Shown here: positions 27,704 through 39,074 of the stretch, piece by piece
Numbering within the stretch: position 1 is the first letter of the stretch
How the letters are laid out: every line of letters begins with the position of its first letter
Source of the DNA: Fulvimonas soli
GTDB lineage: Bacteria > Pseudomonadota > Gammaproteobacteria > Xanthomonadales > Rhodanobacteraceae
Direction: 5' to 3'
Assembly (NCBI RefSeq): GCF_003148905.1
Contig: NZ_QGHC01000001.1
Span: 23,029 to 87,028 of the forward strand
DNA length: 64,000 bases
Position numbers and translations under genes: made by a program
Notes under the pieces: model-generated
Databases searched by the model: none
Told to the model about the DNA's origin: nothing
The model's input: the letters and a program-made list of their open reading frames with translations, nothing else

Positions 27704-28720
27704 ATGCGGGTACGGCTCGAAGACGTGGCACGCGCGGCGGGCGTTTCGCCCAAGACCGCCTCGCGCGTGCTCAACGACGAGGCGAACGTCAGCGAGGCCA
27801 CGCGCGAGCGCGTGCGCGCCGCGATGGAGGCGCTGGACTACCGGCCGCTGCCCTCGGCGCGCAGCCTGGCCGGCAGCCGCTCCTTCCTGGTGGCGATGCT
27901 GTACGACAACAACGAAAACCCGGCCTCCACCTACCTGGCCGAGATCCAGGACGGCGTGCTGGAGGCCTGCGACGCGCAGCGCTACAGCATGATGGTGCGC
28001 CCGCTGCGCGCGCGCGGCAGCGACTTCCTGCGCCGCGTCGACGCGCTGATCTCCGACCACCACCCCGACGGCGTGGTGCTGACCCCGCCGATCACCGACT
28101 ACGCGCCGCTGCTCAAGCGCCTGCGCGAGCGCAAGGTGCCCTACGCCAGCGTCTCGCCGGTGCGGCAGGAAGGCGCCATCGGCGTGACGATGGACGAGCG
28201 CGCCGCCGCGCGCGCACTGGTGGAGCACCTGCTAGGGCTCGGTCACCGGCGCATCGCGCACGTGGTGGGCATCCCCGAGCACGGCGCCAGCCAGTGGCGC
28301 CTGGCCGGCTACCGCGACGCGCTGGCGGCGGCGGGCCTGCGCGAGGACCCGGCGCTGGTGGTGCAGGGCGCCTTCACCTTCGGCTCCGGCGTGGCCGCCG
28401 CGCGCCAGCTGCTGGCGCTGCCCGAGCGGCCCACCGCGGTGTTCGCCGCCAACGACGACATGGCCGCCGGGGTGATCTGGGTGGCCGGCGGCGAGTACGG
28501 ACTGAAGGTGCCGGCCGAGCTGTCCGTGTGCGGCTTCGACGACATTCCGCTGGCCAGCCAGCTGTGGCCGGCGCTCACCACCGTGCGCCAGCCCAGCCGC
28601 GAGATGGGCAAGCTGGCGGCGGCGCAGCTGCTGGAGGTGCTGCGCGGGCGCGGCCCCGGCCGGCTGGTGCAGGTGCCGTTCGCCCTGCAGCTGCGCGACT
28701 CGACCGGGCCGGCGCCCTGA
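27704..28720 (+). CDS. LacI-family transcriptional regulator
   Basis: 338 residues, ATG at 27704 after GGGAGAA. N-terminal HTH: VRLEDVARAAGVSPKTASRVLNDEANVSEATRERV (segments), then the hinge helix region PSARSLAGSRS and a periplasmic-binding-protein-like sensor (LVAMLYDNNENPASTYLAEI, GVVLTPPITDYAPLL, VTMDERAAARALVEHLLGLGHRRIAHV, PTAVFAANDDMAAGVIW, CGFDDIPLASQLWPALTTVRQP). It lies 540 bases before a GH3 beta-glucosidase whose promoter has a perfect LacI-type palindrome over the -35 box (29189-29202), so it probably represses that gene until a glucoside-derived sugar binds. Confidence 0.92.
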   Translation: MRVRLEDVARAAGVSPKTASRVLNDEANVSEATRERVRAAMEALDYRPLPSARSLAGSRSFLVAMLYDNNENPASTYLAEIQDGVLEACDAQRYSMMVRPLRARGSDFLRRVDALISDHHPDGVVLTPPITDYAPLLKRLRERKVPYASVSPVRQEGAIGVTMDERAAARALVEHLLGLGHRRIAHVVGIPEHGASQWRLAGYRDALAAAGLREDPALVVQGAFTFGSGVAAARQLLALPERPTAVFAANDDMAAGVIWVAGGEYGLKVPAELSVCGFDDIPLASQLWPALTTVRQPSREMGKLAAAQLLEVLRGRGPGRLVQVPFALQLRDSTGPAP

Positions 28721-29014
28721 CGCCAGCTTCGGCGGTGCCGGGCGCCTGTGTCCGCCGTGCGCAACGCGCGAGCGGGCGGCGGCGGGGTTGGCGATACGCA
28801 TTGGCGGACCGGGCTGTCCAAGGCGGCCGTGGCGGTTCTGCTTCCCGATGAGGATGGCCTGGGGTTGCGGAAGCGCCGCGACGGGCCTGGATAGCGGACT
28901 TCTTGGTCCTGCGCGTGGCGTCGCCATCGGCCATTGACGTCGACGGGCAGATCAATAAGTGGCCAGTCATTGGCCTGGAACGACGGCACGCAGGCAGGCC
29001 GTTGCCCGTGTGAG

Positions 29015-29060
29015 CGAATCCCTCTCCCGCCGGGAGAGGGTGCCGGCAGGCGGGTGAGGG
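29015..29060. repeat. Repeat family C variant (CCGCCGGGAGAGGG..GGTGAGGG)
   Basis: GAATCCCTCTCCCGCCGGGA runs on into GAGGGTGCCGGCAGGCGGGT and GAGGG. An almost identical copy in reverse orientation is at 38929-38982. Along with the half-copy of family B at 29103-29129 and the operator at 29189-29202 this is all I see in the 28721-29258 stretch. Confidence 0.85.
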
Positions 29061-29102
29061 TTCGGGCGGAGCGCAACGTCACGCCCTGGCCGTGCCGGCA
29101 CC

Positions 29103-29129
29103 GGATTCCGGCCTGCGCCGGAATGACGG
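29103..29129 (+). repeat. Family B repeat, single arm
   Basis: GGATTCCGGCCTGCGCCGGA with the usual ATGACGG tail, without an inverted partner. Located about 130 bases before the GH3 gene's start codon. Confidence 0.8.
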
Positions 29130-29187
29130 ATGAGGGGCGCGCGGTGGGGAGGAAAAGGCCCATCGGCCGGCCATGCTGCTCAGCAAA

Positions 29188-29216
29188 TTGACAGCGCTGT
29201 CATTCCTGTCACTATG
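29188..29216 (+). promoter_or_regulatory. GH3 gene promoter with LacI-type operator
   Basis: A consensus TTGACA (29188-29193) is overlapped by a perfect 14-bp palindrome TGACAGCGCTGTCA (29189-29202) with the central CG step typical of LacI operators. A weak -10 (CACTAT or ACTATG, around 29209-29216) follows. A repressor bound here would exclude RNA polymerase. The LacI protein at 27704-28720 is the obvious candidate. Confidence 0.7.
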
Positions 29217-29258
29217 CGGCTTGCCGCGTGCCGAGCGCACATCCGACCGGAGCCACCC

Positions 29259-31811
<2,553 letters not shown>

Positions 31812-31907
31812 CCGCGGCGCGGCCCCGCGCGCGGATGCGCCGCCGCCGCCGCATCGGCCTATGATGGCCCGGTTCGACGCATCCATCACGGCAAGGAGGG
31901 TACGGGC

Positions 31908-32318
31908 ATGTCACTACTGGACGGTTTGCTTGGCGGACAGGGATCGCAGGGTGGCTCGCTGATCGCGGTCGCGGGACAGTTGATCGAGCGCGCCGGCGGC
32001 CTGCAGGGGCTGCTCGGCATGCTGCAGCAGCACGGGCTGGGCGACGCGGTGCAGAGCTGGGTCGGCACCGGCGCCAACCAGCAGGTATCGGCCGGCCAGC
32101 TCGGCCAGGCGCTGCAGAACGGCGGCCTGGGCTCGGTGCTGGAGGAGATGGCCGGCAAGCTGGGCGTCGACCAGGGCCAGCTGCTCGGCCAGCTCTCGCA
32201 GGTGCTGCCGCACGCGGTGGACCACCTGACGCCCGACGGCCAGGTGCCGGCGCAGGCGCCGGCCGGCGGCTTCGACCTGAGCATGCTGGAAGGCCTGGCC
32301 GGCAAGCTGTTCGCCTGA
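31908..32318 (+). CDS. YidB-family (DUF937) protein
   Basis: 136 residues, ATG at 31908 after AAGGAGG. It is Gly/Gln/Leu-rich with the YidB pattern: MSLLDGLLGG, GLLGMLQQHGLGDAVQSWVGTGAN, VSAGQLGQALQNGGLGSVLEEMAGKLGVD, LSQVLPHAVDHLTPDGQVP. No signal peptide or enzyme motif. Function not known. A hairpin at 32342-32367 follows and separates it from the convergent GlsB gene. Confidence 0.85.
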   Translation: MSLLDGLLGGQGSQGGSLIAVAGQLIERAGGLQGLLGMLQQHGLGDAVQSWVGTGANQQVSAGQLGQALQNGGLGSVLEEMAGKLGVDQGQLLGQLSQVLPHAVDHLTPDGQVPAQAPAGGFDLSMLEGLAGKLFA

Positions 32319-32341
32319 CGGCGCGCCGGCCCGCGCGCGAT

Positions 32342-32367
32342 CCGGCGGAGCCTTGCGGCTCCGCCGG
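32342..32367. terminator. Bidirectional hairpin between yidB-like and glsB-like genes
   Basis: CCGGCGGAGCC / GGCTCCGCCGG stem of 11 bp with loop TTGC. It lies in the short gap between two convergent genes. There is no clear T-run, so strength is uncertain. Confidence 0.6.
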
Positions 32368-32381
32368 CGGGATGGGTGCGC

Positions 32382-32639
32382 TCAGGACGCCTTGTTCTTG
32401 AACACCCAGTGGTAGATCAGCAGCAGCACCACCGCGCCCACCACCGAGGCGATGAAGCCGGCCGACTCGCCGGGCGCGTACATGTGGAACACGTTCTGCC
32501 CCGCCCAGGTGGCCAGCAGCGAGCCGGCGATGCCGATCAGGCCGGTGATGATGAAGCCGCCCGGATCCCTGCCCGGGGTGAGGAACTTGGCGACGATGCC
32601 CACGATCAGGCCGACGATGAATACCCAGAGCCAATGCAT
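32382..32639 (-). CDS. GlsB/YeaQ/YmgE-family stress membrane protein
   Basis: 85 residues from the ATG at 32639 (AAGGA 9 bases upstream). Three transmembrane segments: WLWVFIVGLIVGIVAKFL, GFIITGLIGIAGSLLATWAG and GFIASVVGAVVLLLIYHWVF; the GxxAKFLTPGRDPGG loop is the family signature (transglycosylase-associated/GlsB). These small inner-membrane proteins are induced by acid or general stress; mechanism unknown. Confidence 0.9.
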   Translation of the reverse strand: MHWLWVFIVGLIVGIVAKFLTPGRDPGGFIITGLIGIAGSLLATWAGQNVFHMYAPGESAGFIASVVGAVVLLLIYHWVFKNKAS

Positions 32640-32874
32640 GTCAGTGTGTCCTTCTGCGGAGTGGAAGACGATCCCCCTGAAGCATTGCCTGCGGCCGCGT
32701 TCCATGCGGGCCGCCGCCGTCGGCCGGCGGTGTTCCGGGCGGGCCGGCGAGCGGTCCCTATCATGCAATGGGGCGGGCGCCGCGGGCAGTCCCCGGCGCG
32801 CCGGCGGCGGATGGCGCACCGCCGCATGCTAAAATCGTCCGGTTAGCTGCCTTCTCCCCACCCCCGAGGAAGCC

Positions 32875-34074
32875 ATGCCCCAGCTCGCCCAGCGTGTCGG
32901 CCGCGCCAAGCCCAGCGCGATCATGGTGATCGCCGAGAAGGCGAGGCAGCTCAAGGCCGCCGGCCGCGACATCATCAGCTTCTCCATCGGCGTGCCCAAC
33001 TTCCTGCCCGGCGAGCACGTGTACGCCGCGGCGCGCGAGGCGCTCTCGCACGACTCCGGCCAGTACGGCAGCAATCGCGGCGCCGAGCCGCTGCTGGACG
33101 CCTTCCTCAAGCACATCGAGGCGCTGGGCTTCAGAGGCTACGGCCGCATGAACCTGTCCATCGGCATCGGCGCCAAGCAGGTGCTGTACAACCTGGCCGA
33201 GGCGCTGCTGGACGAGGGCGACGAGATCGCCTTCGCCGCGCCGTTCTGGACCACCTACCGCGACATCGCGGACATCGTCGGGGCGAAGGCCAACATCCTG
33301 CACTGCGGCCCCGAGCGGAACTACAAGCTGGTGCCCGCGCAGCTCGACGCCGCGCTGGCGCGCAGGCCCAAGGTGTTCCTGTTCAACAACCCGTCCAACC
33401 CCACCGGCATGGTCTACACGCGCGAGGAGATCGCCGCGCTGGCCGACGTGCTGGCGGACCACCCGGACACCTGGATCGTCACCGACGACATCTACAACTC
33501 GATGGTGTTCGACGGCATCGGCTACCACAACTTCGTGTTCGCGCGGCCGGAGCTGAAGGACCGGCTGGTGTTCGTCGACTCGCTGTCCAAGACCTACGGC
33601 ATGCCGGGCTGGCGCGTGGGCCTGATGGCGGGCCCGGAGGCGGTGGCCAGGGCGGTCACCACGCTCAACTCCAACCACATCACCAGCCTGCCGGAGGTGA
33701 TCACCGCCGCCGCGGTGGCCGCCCTCGCCGGGCCGCAGGACGTGCCGCAGGCCAAGTGCGCCGAGTTCGCCGCCAAGCGCGATACCGTGGTGGCCGCGCT
33801 GGCCGCGATCCCCGGCGTGGTGTGCCCGCGGCCGCAGGGCGCGTTCTACGCCTTCCCGGACATCTCGGCCGCCTTCGGCAGGCGCCACGGCGACACGCCC
33901 ATCGACAGCGACGTGGCGTTCTGCGCCGCGCTGCTGGAGGCCAAGGGCGTGGCCTGCGTGCCCGGTTCGGCCTTCGGCGAGCCGCGCGCCATGCGCATCT
34001 CCTACACCTGCCCGGCGGCGCAGCTGCAGCCGGGGCTGGAGCGCATCCAGGCGTTCTTCGCCGAACTGACCTGA
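32875..34074 (+). CDS. Class I/II pyridoxal-phosphate aminotransferase (aspartate type)
   Basis: 399 residues, ATG at 32875 after GAGGAAG. Fold-type I features: ISFSIGVPNFLPGEHV, GIGAKQVLYNLAEALLDEGDEI (cofactor phosphate loop), FNNPSNPTGMVY, WIVTDDIYNSMVFDG with the PLP-ring Asp, and SLSKTYGMPGWRVG with the Schiff-base Lys239; the substrate-carboxylate Arg lies in AMRISYTC. Closest to the bacterial aspartate aminotransferase subgroup, which converts aspartate and 2-oxoglutarate to oxaloacetate and glutamate. A good -10 (TAAAAT, 32830-32835) lies 40 bases upstream. The next gene is malate dehydrogenase, so both act around oxaloacetate. Confidence 0.88.
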   Translation: MPQLAQRVGRAKPSAIMVIAEKARQLKAAGRDIISFSIGVPNFLPGEHVYAAAREALSHDSGQYGSNRGAEPLLDAFLKHIEALGFRGYGRMNLSIGIGAKQVLYNLAEALLDEGDEIAFAAPFWTTYRDIADIVGAKANILHCGPERNYKLVPAQLDAALARRPKVFLFNNPSNPTGMVYTREEIAALADVLADHPDTWIVTDDIYNSMVFDGIGYHNFVFARPELKDRLVFVDSLSKTYGMPGWRVGLMAGPEAVARAVTTLNSNHITSLPEVITAAAVAALAGPQDVPQAKCAEFAAKRDTVVAALAAIPGVVCPRPQGAFYAFPDISAAFGRRHGDTPIDSDVAFCAALLEAKGVACVPGSAFGEPRAMRISYTCPAAQLQPGLERIQAFFAELT

Positions 34075-34157
34075 TCCATCCGCTGGGTGGGCCGCGTGTC
34101 CACCGGTTCCATCTCGACGGGCCGAGCCCGTCCAGTCATTCGTAAGGAGTGGAAGTG

Positions 34158-35144
34158 ATGAAAGCCCCCGTTCGAGTCGCAGTCACCGGCGCCGCCGGCC
34201 AGATCGGCTACGCCCTGCTGTTCCGCATCGCCGCCGGCGACATGCTCGGTCCCGACCAGCCGGTGATCCTGCACCTGCTGGAGATCACCCCGGCGCTGCC
34301 CGCGCTCAACGGCGTGGTGATGGAGCTCAACGACTGCGCGTTCCCGACCCTGGCCGGCGTGGTCGCCACCGACGACGTCAACGTGGCCTTCAGGGACGTG
34401 GACTACGCGCTGCTGGTCGGCGCGCGCCCGCGCGGCCCCGGCATGGAACGCAAGGACCTGCTGGAGGCCAACGGCGCCATCTTCGCCCCGCAGGGCAAGG
34501 CGCTGAACGACCACGCCAAGCGCGACGTGAAGGTGCTGGTGGTGGGCAACCCGGCCAACACCAACGCGCTGATCGCCCAGCAGAACGCGCCGGACCTCGA
34601 CCCGCGCCAGTTCACCGCGATGGTGCGGCTGGACCACAACCGCGCGCTCTCCCAGCTCGCCGAGAAGACCGGCAAGCACACCACCGACATCAGGAAGGTC
34701 ACCATCTGGGGCAACCACAGCTCCACCCAGTACCCGGACCTGCACCACGCCACCGTGGACGGCAAGCCGGCGCTGAGCCTGGTCGACCAGGCCTGGTACG
34801 AGAACGACTTCATCCCCACCGTGCAGCAGCGCGGCGCGGCGATCATCAAGGCGCGCGGCGCCTCGTCGGCCGCCTCGGCGGCCTCGGCCGCGATCGACCA
34901 CATGCGCACCTGGGCGCAGGGCACCGCCGAGGGCGACTGGGTGTCGATGGGCATCCCGTCGGACGGTTCCTACGGCATCGCCCCGGGCGTGATCTACGGC
35001 TACCCGGTGACGGTGAAGAACGGCAAGTACGAGATCGTGCAGGGCCTGGAGATCAATGCCTTCTCCCGCGCCCGCATGGACGCCACCGACAAGGAGCTGC
35101 GCGAGGAGCGCGCGGGCGTGGAGCACCTGTTCGCCAAGAAGTAG
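34158..35144 (+). CDS. mdh: Malate dehydrogenase
   Basis: 328 residues from the ATG at 34158 (AAGGAGTGG upstream); nine bases of extra frame before it are not needed. NAD-binding [19 protein letters not shown], the mobile loop [19 protein letters not shown] with substrate Arg residues, [22 protein letters not shown] and the catalytic His in [13 protein letters not shown] are all present. It belongs to the group of MDHs with a G-A-A-G-Q-I-G-Y start common in proteobacteria. It oxidises malate to oxaloacetate in the TCA cycle. A strong hairpin (35164-35191) closes the unit. Confidence 0.97.
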   Translation: MKAPVRVAVTGAAGQIGYALLFRIAAGDMLGPDQPVILHLLEITPALPALNGVVMELNDCAFPTLAGVVATDDVNVAFRDVDYALLVGARPRGPGMERKDLLEANGAIFAPQGKALNDHAKRDVKVLVVGNPANTNALIAQQNAPDLDPRQFTAMVRLDHNRALSQLAEKTGKHTTDIRKVTIWGNHSSTQYPDLHHATVDGKPALSLVDQAWYENDFIPTVQQRGAAIIKARGASSAASAASAAIDHMRTWAQGTAEGDWVSMGIPSDGSYGIAPGVIYGYPVTVKNGKYEIVQGLEINAFSRARMDATDKELREERAGVEHLFAKK

Positions 35145-35163
35145 CCGGATCGTTTCCGGCAAG

Positions 35164-35191
35164 CCCGAGGGCGGCCGAGGCCGCCCTCGGG
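35164..35191 (+). terminator. Terminator hairpin after mdh
   Basis: CCCGAGGGCGGC / GCCGCCCTCGGG, a perfect 12-bp stem with a four-base loop (CGAG), 20 bases after the mdh stop. No T-run follows. The rest of the 35192-35381 gap shows nothing. Confidence 0.7.
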
Positions 35192-35381
35192 TGGTGCGCC
35201 CCGGTAGGGCAGCATCGGCTGGGCCGTCTTCCGCGGCGCCCGGTTCCGTGCATCGGTCGTCGGATGCCGGTCGGATGTGCTGCCTGGGCAGGGCAGGCGG
35301 GTGGCCGCTTTTCGCTTCCCGTTCCGAGGCCGGGTGCCTGTCGATGGAAACCCCGCCGCGGGCGGGCGCTCCGGCCCTGGG

Positions 35382-35978
35382 TCAGGCCTGGGGCGGCGGC
35401 GACGGTTGTTCCGGGGCGAGCAGCCGCCGCAAGGCGCCCTGGACGATCTGCGAAAATTTTGCCGGCTCGCCATAGGCGCGCGCCGTAAGCATCGCGCCGT
35501 ACACGGTCGACATGAACGACTCGGCTTCCGCGCTGGCAGCGCCCTTCAAGCGGAAGACGCCCAGCTGGGCGCCGCGCGTAAGCACTGTCTCGAGCCATCG
35601 GGACAGGTCGCGGAAGTGCGCCCGGACACCCTCGGCCAGGTCCTCGGGCAGCGAAGGCAGCTCGCTCGCCAGCATGCCGGCGACGCAGAAGGGCGCCGAG
35701 GCGTCGGCGATGCACCTTTCCCAGTAGCCCGTATAGAACAGCAGCTGCCGCAGAGGGTCGAACTCGCTTCCCTCGATCAGCCGCGTCTGTTCCGTGATGG
35801 CGGCCCGCGATTGCTCGACGACCGCCCGCGCGAGGTCCGCCTTGGTCGGGAAGTGGTGGTGGATGCTCGCCTTGCGCACCTCGACCTGTTCCGCCACGTC
35901 CGCATAGCTGAAGCCGTTGTAGCCGCGGGTCTGGATCAGGTAGCGCGCCGAGTCGAGCAGCTTCTCGCGGGTGTTCAT
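35382..35978 (-). CDS. TetR-family transcriptional regulator
   Basis: 198 residues from the ATG at 35978. HTH: REKLLDSARYLIQTRGYNGFSYADVAEQVEVRKASIHHHFPTKADLARAV (segments), a strong TetR signature. The helical ligand domain (YTGYWERCIADASAPFCVAGMLASELPSLPEDL, YGAMLTARAYGEP) resembles the TetR_C subgroup found with NemR/YxaF-like regulators. It is divergent from a small membrane protein; a partial dyad lies between -35 and -10 of that gene's promoter (36041-36070), suggesting repression of both. Confidence 0.9.
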   Translation of the reverse strand: MNTREKLLDSARYLIQTRGYNGFSYADVAEQVEVRKASIHHHFPTKADLARAVVEQSRAAITEQTRLIEGSEFDPLRQLLFYTGYWERCIADASAPFCVAGMLASELPSLPEDLAEGVRAHFRDLSRWLETVLTRGAQLGVFRLKGAASAEAESFMSTVYGAMLTARAYGEPAKFSQIVQGALRRLLAPEQPSPPPQA

Positions 35979-36040
35979 GCCGAGAGGCTACCATCAAGTC
36001 GGCAGGTAATCAAAGTAAATGTCAAGAAATATTGGAACAT

Positions 36041-36070
36041 TTGACCCATTAATCTACCAACTAGTAGGAT
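36041..36070 (+). promoter_or_regulatory. Promoter with TetR-type dyad, AT-rich
   Basis: TTGACC (36041-36046), 18-base spacer, TAGGAT (36065-36070). The imperfect dyad CTACCAACTAGTAG (36054-36067) fills the spacer. The surrounding 36000-36080 is distinctly AT-rich for this genome. The layout fits repression by the divergent TetR protein. Confidence 0.55.
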
Positions 36071-36100
36071 GAAATTTCCTTTCCCCAAGAGCAATCCGCC

Positions 36101-36649
36101 ATGAGCTTCCTGCAACGTTTCTATTTCCTGCGCGCCGGCGTGGCCTTCGTCTGGGTCGCGCTGGTGGTGCTTCTCTCCCGGCTGCAAGTGCCTGCGCTGG
36201 TGACGGATGCGCTGCTGGTGCTCTATCCGGCGTGGGACGCCGGGGCGAACATCCTCGACGCGCGGCGCAGCGGCGGCCTGCGCGCCAACCCCGGGCAGAG
36301 GCTGAACGCGCTGATCAGCCTGGCGACCGCCGTCGTCCTGGCGATCGCCCTTGCGGTGCGCGGGAATGCGGGCGGCGTGCTGGTCTTCGGCCTGTGGGCC
36401 CTGCTGTCGGGGCTGCTCCAGCTGCTGGTGGGCGTTCGGCGCCGGCAGCTGGGCGGCCAGGTCTTCATGATGATCAGCGGCGGCCAGTCGGCGCTGGCGG
36501 GCGTGTTCATGGCCATGCAGGCGTTCGGCAAGGTTCCGACGATCGCCCAGCTGGCACCCTACGCCGCATTCGGCGGACTCTACTTCTTGCTGGCGGCGTT
36601 GCGGCTCACCTTCAAGCGGTCGCGGCCCTTGCAGCCAAGTTCCAACTGA
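36101..36649 (+). CDS. Small polytopic membrane protein (DUF308-like)
   Basis: 182 residues, ATG at 36101. Six hydrophobic segments: RAGVAFVWVALVVLLS, VTDALLVLYPAWDAGANIL, LISLATAVVLAIALAVRG, GGVLVFGLWALLSGLLQLLVG, MMISGGQSALAGVFMAMQAFG and YAAFGGLYFLLAALRLTF. The duplicated three-helix arrangement resembles DUF308/HdeD-type proteins. No transport or enzyme motif. Divergent TetR regulator suggests an inducible gene. Confidence 0.7.
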   Translation: MSFLQRFYFLRAGVAFVWVALVVLLSRLQVPALVTDALLVLYPAWDAGANILDARRSGGLRANPGQRLNALISLATAVVLAIALAVRGNAGGVLVFGLWALLSGLLQLLVGVRRRQLGGQVFMMISGGQSALAGVFMAMQAFGKVPTIAQLAPYAAFGGLYFLLAALRLTFKRSRPLQPSSN

Positions 36650-36912
36650 AACGTCCGGGGTTCCGTCGAGCATGCCGGTCTTTCCCTTCCACGGCTGCCG
36701 TCGCGTCGCTGGCGTGCCCGGTCCCTGCGGCGCCGGGCGCATCCGCCGCGTCACCTTCTCCAGCGGTGAAGGCGACGCCCGACGTCGCCCTGGCGGCGAC
36801 GCATGCGCCAGACGGCGCACCGATGGATTGGCGGCGAAGTGTTCCCTTACTCCCGCGTCGGTTTCCGGTGCACGGTTCGGCGCGAAATCCCGTCGTGTCG
36901 CATGATCGCGGC

Positions 36913-37845
36913 TCAGTGCGACGAAACATACGCCGACGGTGTCGGCGCCTCCGGCATGGCGAAGCTGCGTTTCATCCGTTCCACCTCTGCCACCGGCGGT
37001 CTCCCGAAGAGCCGCTTGAATTCGCGGCTGAACTGCGACGCGCTTGCGTAGCCCACGGCGGCGGCCGCCGCTGCCGCCGTGGCGTGCTGGCGAAGCATGA
37101 GCAGGCGCGCCTGGTGCAGGCGCGTCGACTGTACGTAGCGCATCGGCGAGGTGCCCGTCATCGCGCGGAAGTGCGCGTGGAAGGTGGGCGTGCTCATCGC
37201 CGCCTCGCCGGCCAGCTCGTCCACGCTGAGCGCCTCGGCGTAGCGGCTGTGGATGACGCGGATCGCGCGCGCCACCATGGCGAACCTGCCCCGCTGCGCG
37301 AGCGCCGCGCGCGAGGAGCCGCCCTGGGCGCCCGACAGGACCCGGTAGTAGATCTCGCGCACGAGCGCGGGACCGAGCACCTCGCCGTCCGGGGGACTCG
37401 CCAGCGCCTCGAGCAGGCGCAGGACCGACGCCGCGAGCGCGTCCTCCAGGGGCGAGGCATACAGCCCGCGCGGCGGCGCCGACGATGCCCCGCGCCGCTC
37501 GTCGATCCGGATGCACACCTCCGCGGCCACCGCGTGATCGAGGCGGAAGTAGATCGCCAGCAACGGCTCGTCCGCCGAGGCGTCCGTCTCCATCGTGAAA
37601 GGCACGGGCACGGACACGACGAGGTAGTGCTGGTCGTCGTAGACGAAGACCTCGTCGCCCAGGAAGCCGCGCTTGCGCCCCTGCGCCACGACGACGATGC
37701 CGGGCTCGTAGAGCACGGGCGCGCGGCTCAGCGGCCGGTCGGAGCGCAGAAGGCGCACGTCCGGCAGCGGCGTCAGCGTGTACCCCTCGATCGGCGCGAG
37801 CTCCCGGAGCAGGGCAATCATGCGGCGGCGGGAAGGCGCATCCAT
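36913..37845 (-). CDS. AraC-family regulator with AraC_N-type domain
   Basis: 310 residues from the ATG at 37845 (GGAGAG seven bases upstream; an earlier start at 37884 is possible). The N-terminal cupin-like domain covers YTLTPLPDVRLLRSDRPLSRAPVLYEPGIVVVAQGRK and DQHYLVVSVPVPF. The C-terminal pair of HTHs: LSVDELAGEAAMSTPTFHAHFRAMTG and AVGYASASQFSREFKRLFGRPP. It is divergent from an SDR gene with a 137-base gap, a layout very common for this AraC subgroup, which usually activates the adjacent oxidoreductase. The 36650-36912 gap behind it shows nothing. Confidence 0.9.
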   Translation of the reverse strand: MDAPSRRRMIALLRELAPIEGYTLTPLPDVRLLRSDRPLSRAPVLYEPGIVVVAQGRKRGFLGDEVFVYDDQHYLVVSVPVPFTMETDASADEPLLAIYFRLDHAVAAEVCIRIDERRGASSAPPRGLYASPLEDALAASVLRLLEALASPPDGEVLGPALVREIYYRVLSGAQGGSSRAALAQRGRFAMVARAIRVIHSRYAEALSVDELAGEAAMSTPTFHAHFRAMTGTSPMRYVQSTRLHQARLLMLRQHATAAAAAAAVGYASASQFSREFKRLFGRPPVAEVERMKRSFAMPEAPTPSAYVSSH

Positions 37846-37982
37846 GCGGCCACTCTCCGGCTTCCCCGTCCCTGCCGCAAGCACCCTTCATAGGATCAGG
37901 CAATGACGCCACACGGGGGGCCATGGGCTGCATGGCGCCGGGTATCTACGATCGCTTCCATGCCTGGCCAGGAGTCCATGCC

Positions 37983-38813
37983 ATGACCCGCAAGACCTTT
38001 TTCATCACCGGCGTCAGCAGCGGCTTCGGCCGCGCGCTCGCCCGCGAAGCCCTGGCCGCCGGCCACAAGGTGATCGGCACCGTCCGCACCGACGCGGCGC
38101 GCCGCGCCTTCGAGGGCCTGAACGATGGCCATGCCTACGCCGCCATGCTGGACGTCACCGACATCGACGCGATTCCGGGCGTCGTTGCCGACGCGGAATC
38201 GCGCTTCGGTTCCGTCGACGTCCTCGTGAACAACGCGGGATACGGCCACGAGGGCATCTTCGAGGAATCCCCGCTCGACGACATGCGCCGCCAGTTCGAA
38301 GTGAACGTGTTCGGCGCCGTGGCGGTCACCCATGCATTCGTGCCGCGCTTCCGCGAGCGTCGCAACGGGCACATCATCAACATCACCTCGATGGGCGGCT
38401 TCATCACGATGCCGGGCATCGCGTACTACTGCGGAAGCAAGTTCGCGCTCGAGGGCATCAGCGAGGTGCTCGGCAAGGAACTGCGGCCGTTCGGGGTGCA
38501 CGTGACCGCCGTCGCCCCGGGCAGCTTCAGGACGGACTGGGCGGGCCGGTCGATGCAGCGCTCGCCGAGACGCATTGCCGACTATGACGGGATGTTCGAC
38601 CCCATCCGCCAGGCCCGGCTCGAAAAGAACGGCAAGCAGCTCGGGGATCCCGTGAAGGCGGCCAGGGCCATCCTGACCCTGGTCGGCCTGTCGGACCCGC
38701 CCGCGCATCTCCTGCTTGGCAGCGATGCGCTTTCCCTCGTGCGCGAAAAGCTCGCGGCCATGGCCGCGGATATCGATGCCTGGGAGAGCTTGACGCGATC
38801 GACCGATGGTTGA
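37983..38813 (+). CDS. Short-chain dehydrogenase/reductase
   Basis: 276 residues from the ATG at 37983; the 20 codons before it in frame are leader. Classical SDR: TGVSSGFGRALAREA cofactor loop, LDVTDIDAI, VDVLVNNAGYGHEG (NNAG), IINITSMGGF with the active Ser, and YYCGSKFALEG with Tyr-x-x-x-Lys. APGSFRTDWAG is the usual PG motif. The charged residue after strand 2 (GTVRTDAARRAF) favours NADP(H). The substrate is unknown. Probably activated by the divergent AraC protein. Confidence 0.9.
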   Translation: MTRKTFFITGVSSGFGRALAREALAAGHKVIGTVRTDAARRAFEGLNDGHAYAAMLDVTDIDAIPGVVADAESRFGSVDVLVNNAGYGHEGIFEESPLDDMRRQFEVNVFGAVAVTHAFVPRFRERRNGHIINITSMGGFITMPGIAYYCGSKFALEGISEVLGKELRPFGVHVTAVAPGSFRTDWAGRSMQRSPRRIADYDGMFDPIRQARLEKNGKQLGDPVKAARAILTLVGLSDPPAHLLLGSDALSLVREKLAAMAADIDAWESLTRSTDG

Positions 38814-38860
38814 TGCCGGAGTCCTGCTCCGCGGGAAGTATCGTGTCGGCGGGCGCTGAG

Positions 38861-38982
38861 CCCCGCTCCCCACGGGAGAGAGGCTGGGTGAGGGTGCGGC
38901 CAGGGCCTGACGCCGCGCTCCACCCGGACCCTCACCCGCCTGCCGGCACCCTCTGCCGAAGGGAGAGGGATTCACTCGTGCG
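38861..38982. repeat. Composite repeat, family C inverted pair
   Basis: The left part, CCCGCTCCCCACGGGAGAGA followed by GGCTGGGTGAGGGTGCGG (38861-38899), and the right part, CCCTCACCCGCCTGCCGGCA followed by CCCTCTGCCGAAGGGAGAGG (38929-38970) and ATTCACTCGTGC, are in opposite orientation. The right part is the reverse complement of the element at 29015-29060 with a few changes. It lies between two convergent genes. Confidence 0.85.
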
Positions 38983-39074
38983 GGCAACGGGCGCCTGCGT
39001 GTCGCTGTTTCAGCCGGCGGGGTCCGCCAGCCGCTCCAGCATGTGCCGGATCGCTTCCGGTGCCTTCGCCCGGT

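Noticed and set aside
38814..39074. Possible small gene in the gap behind the SDR gene
   Set aside because: The gap is filled by the composite family C repeat; frames there translate the repeat.
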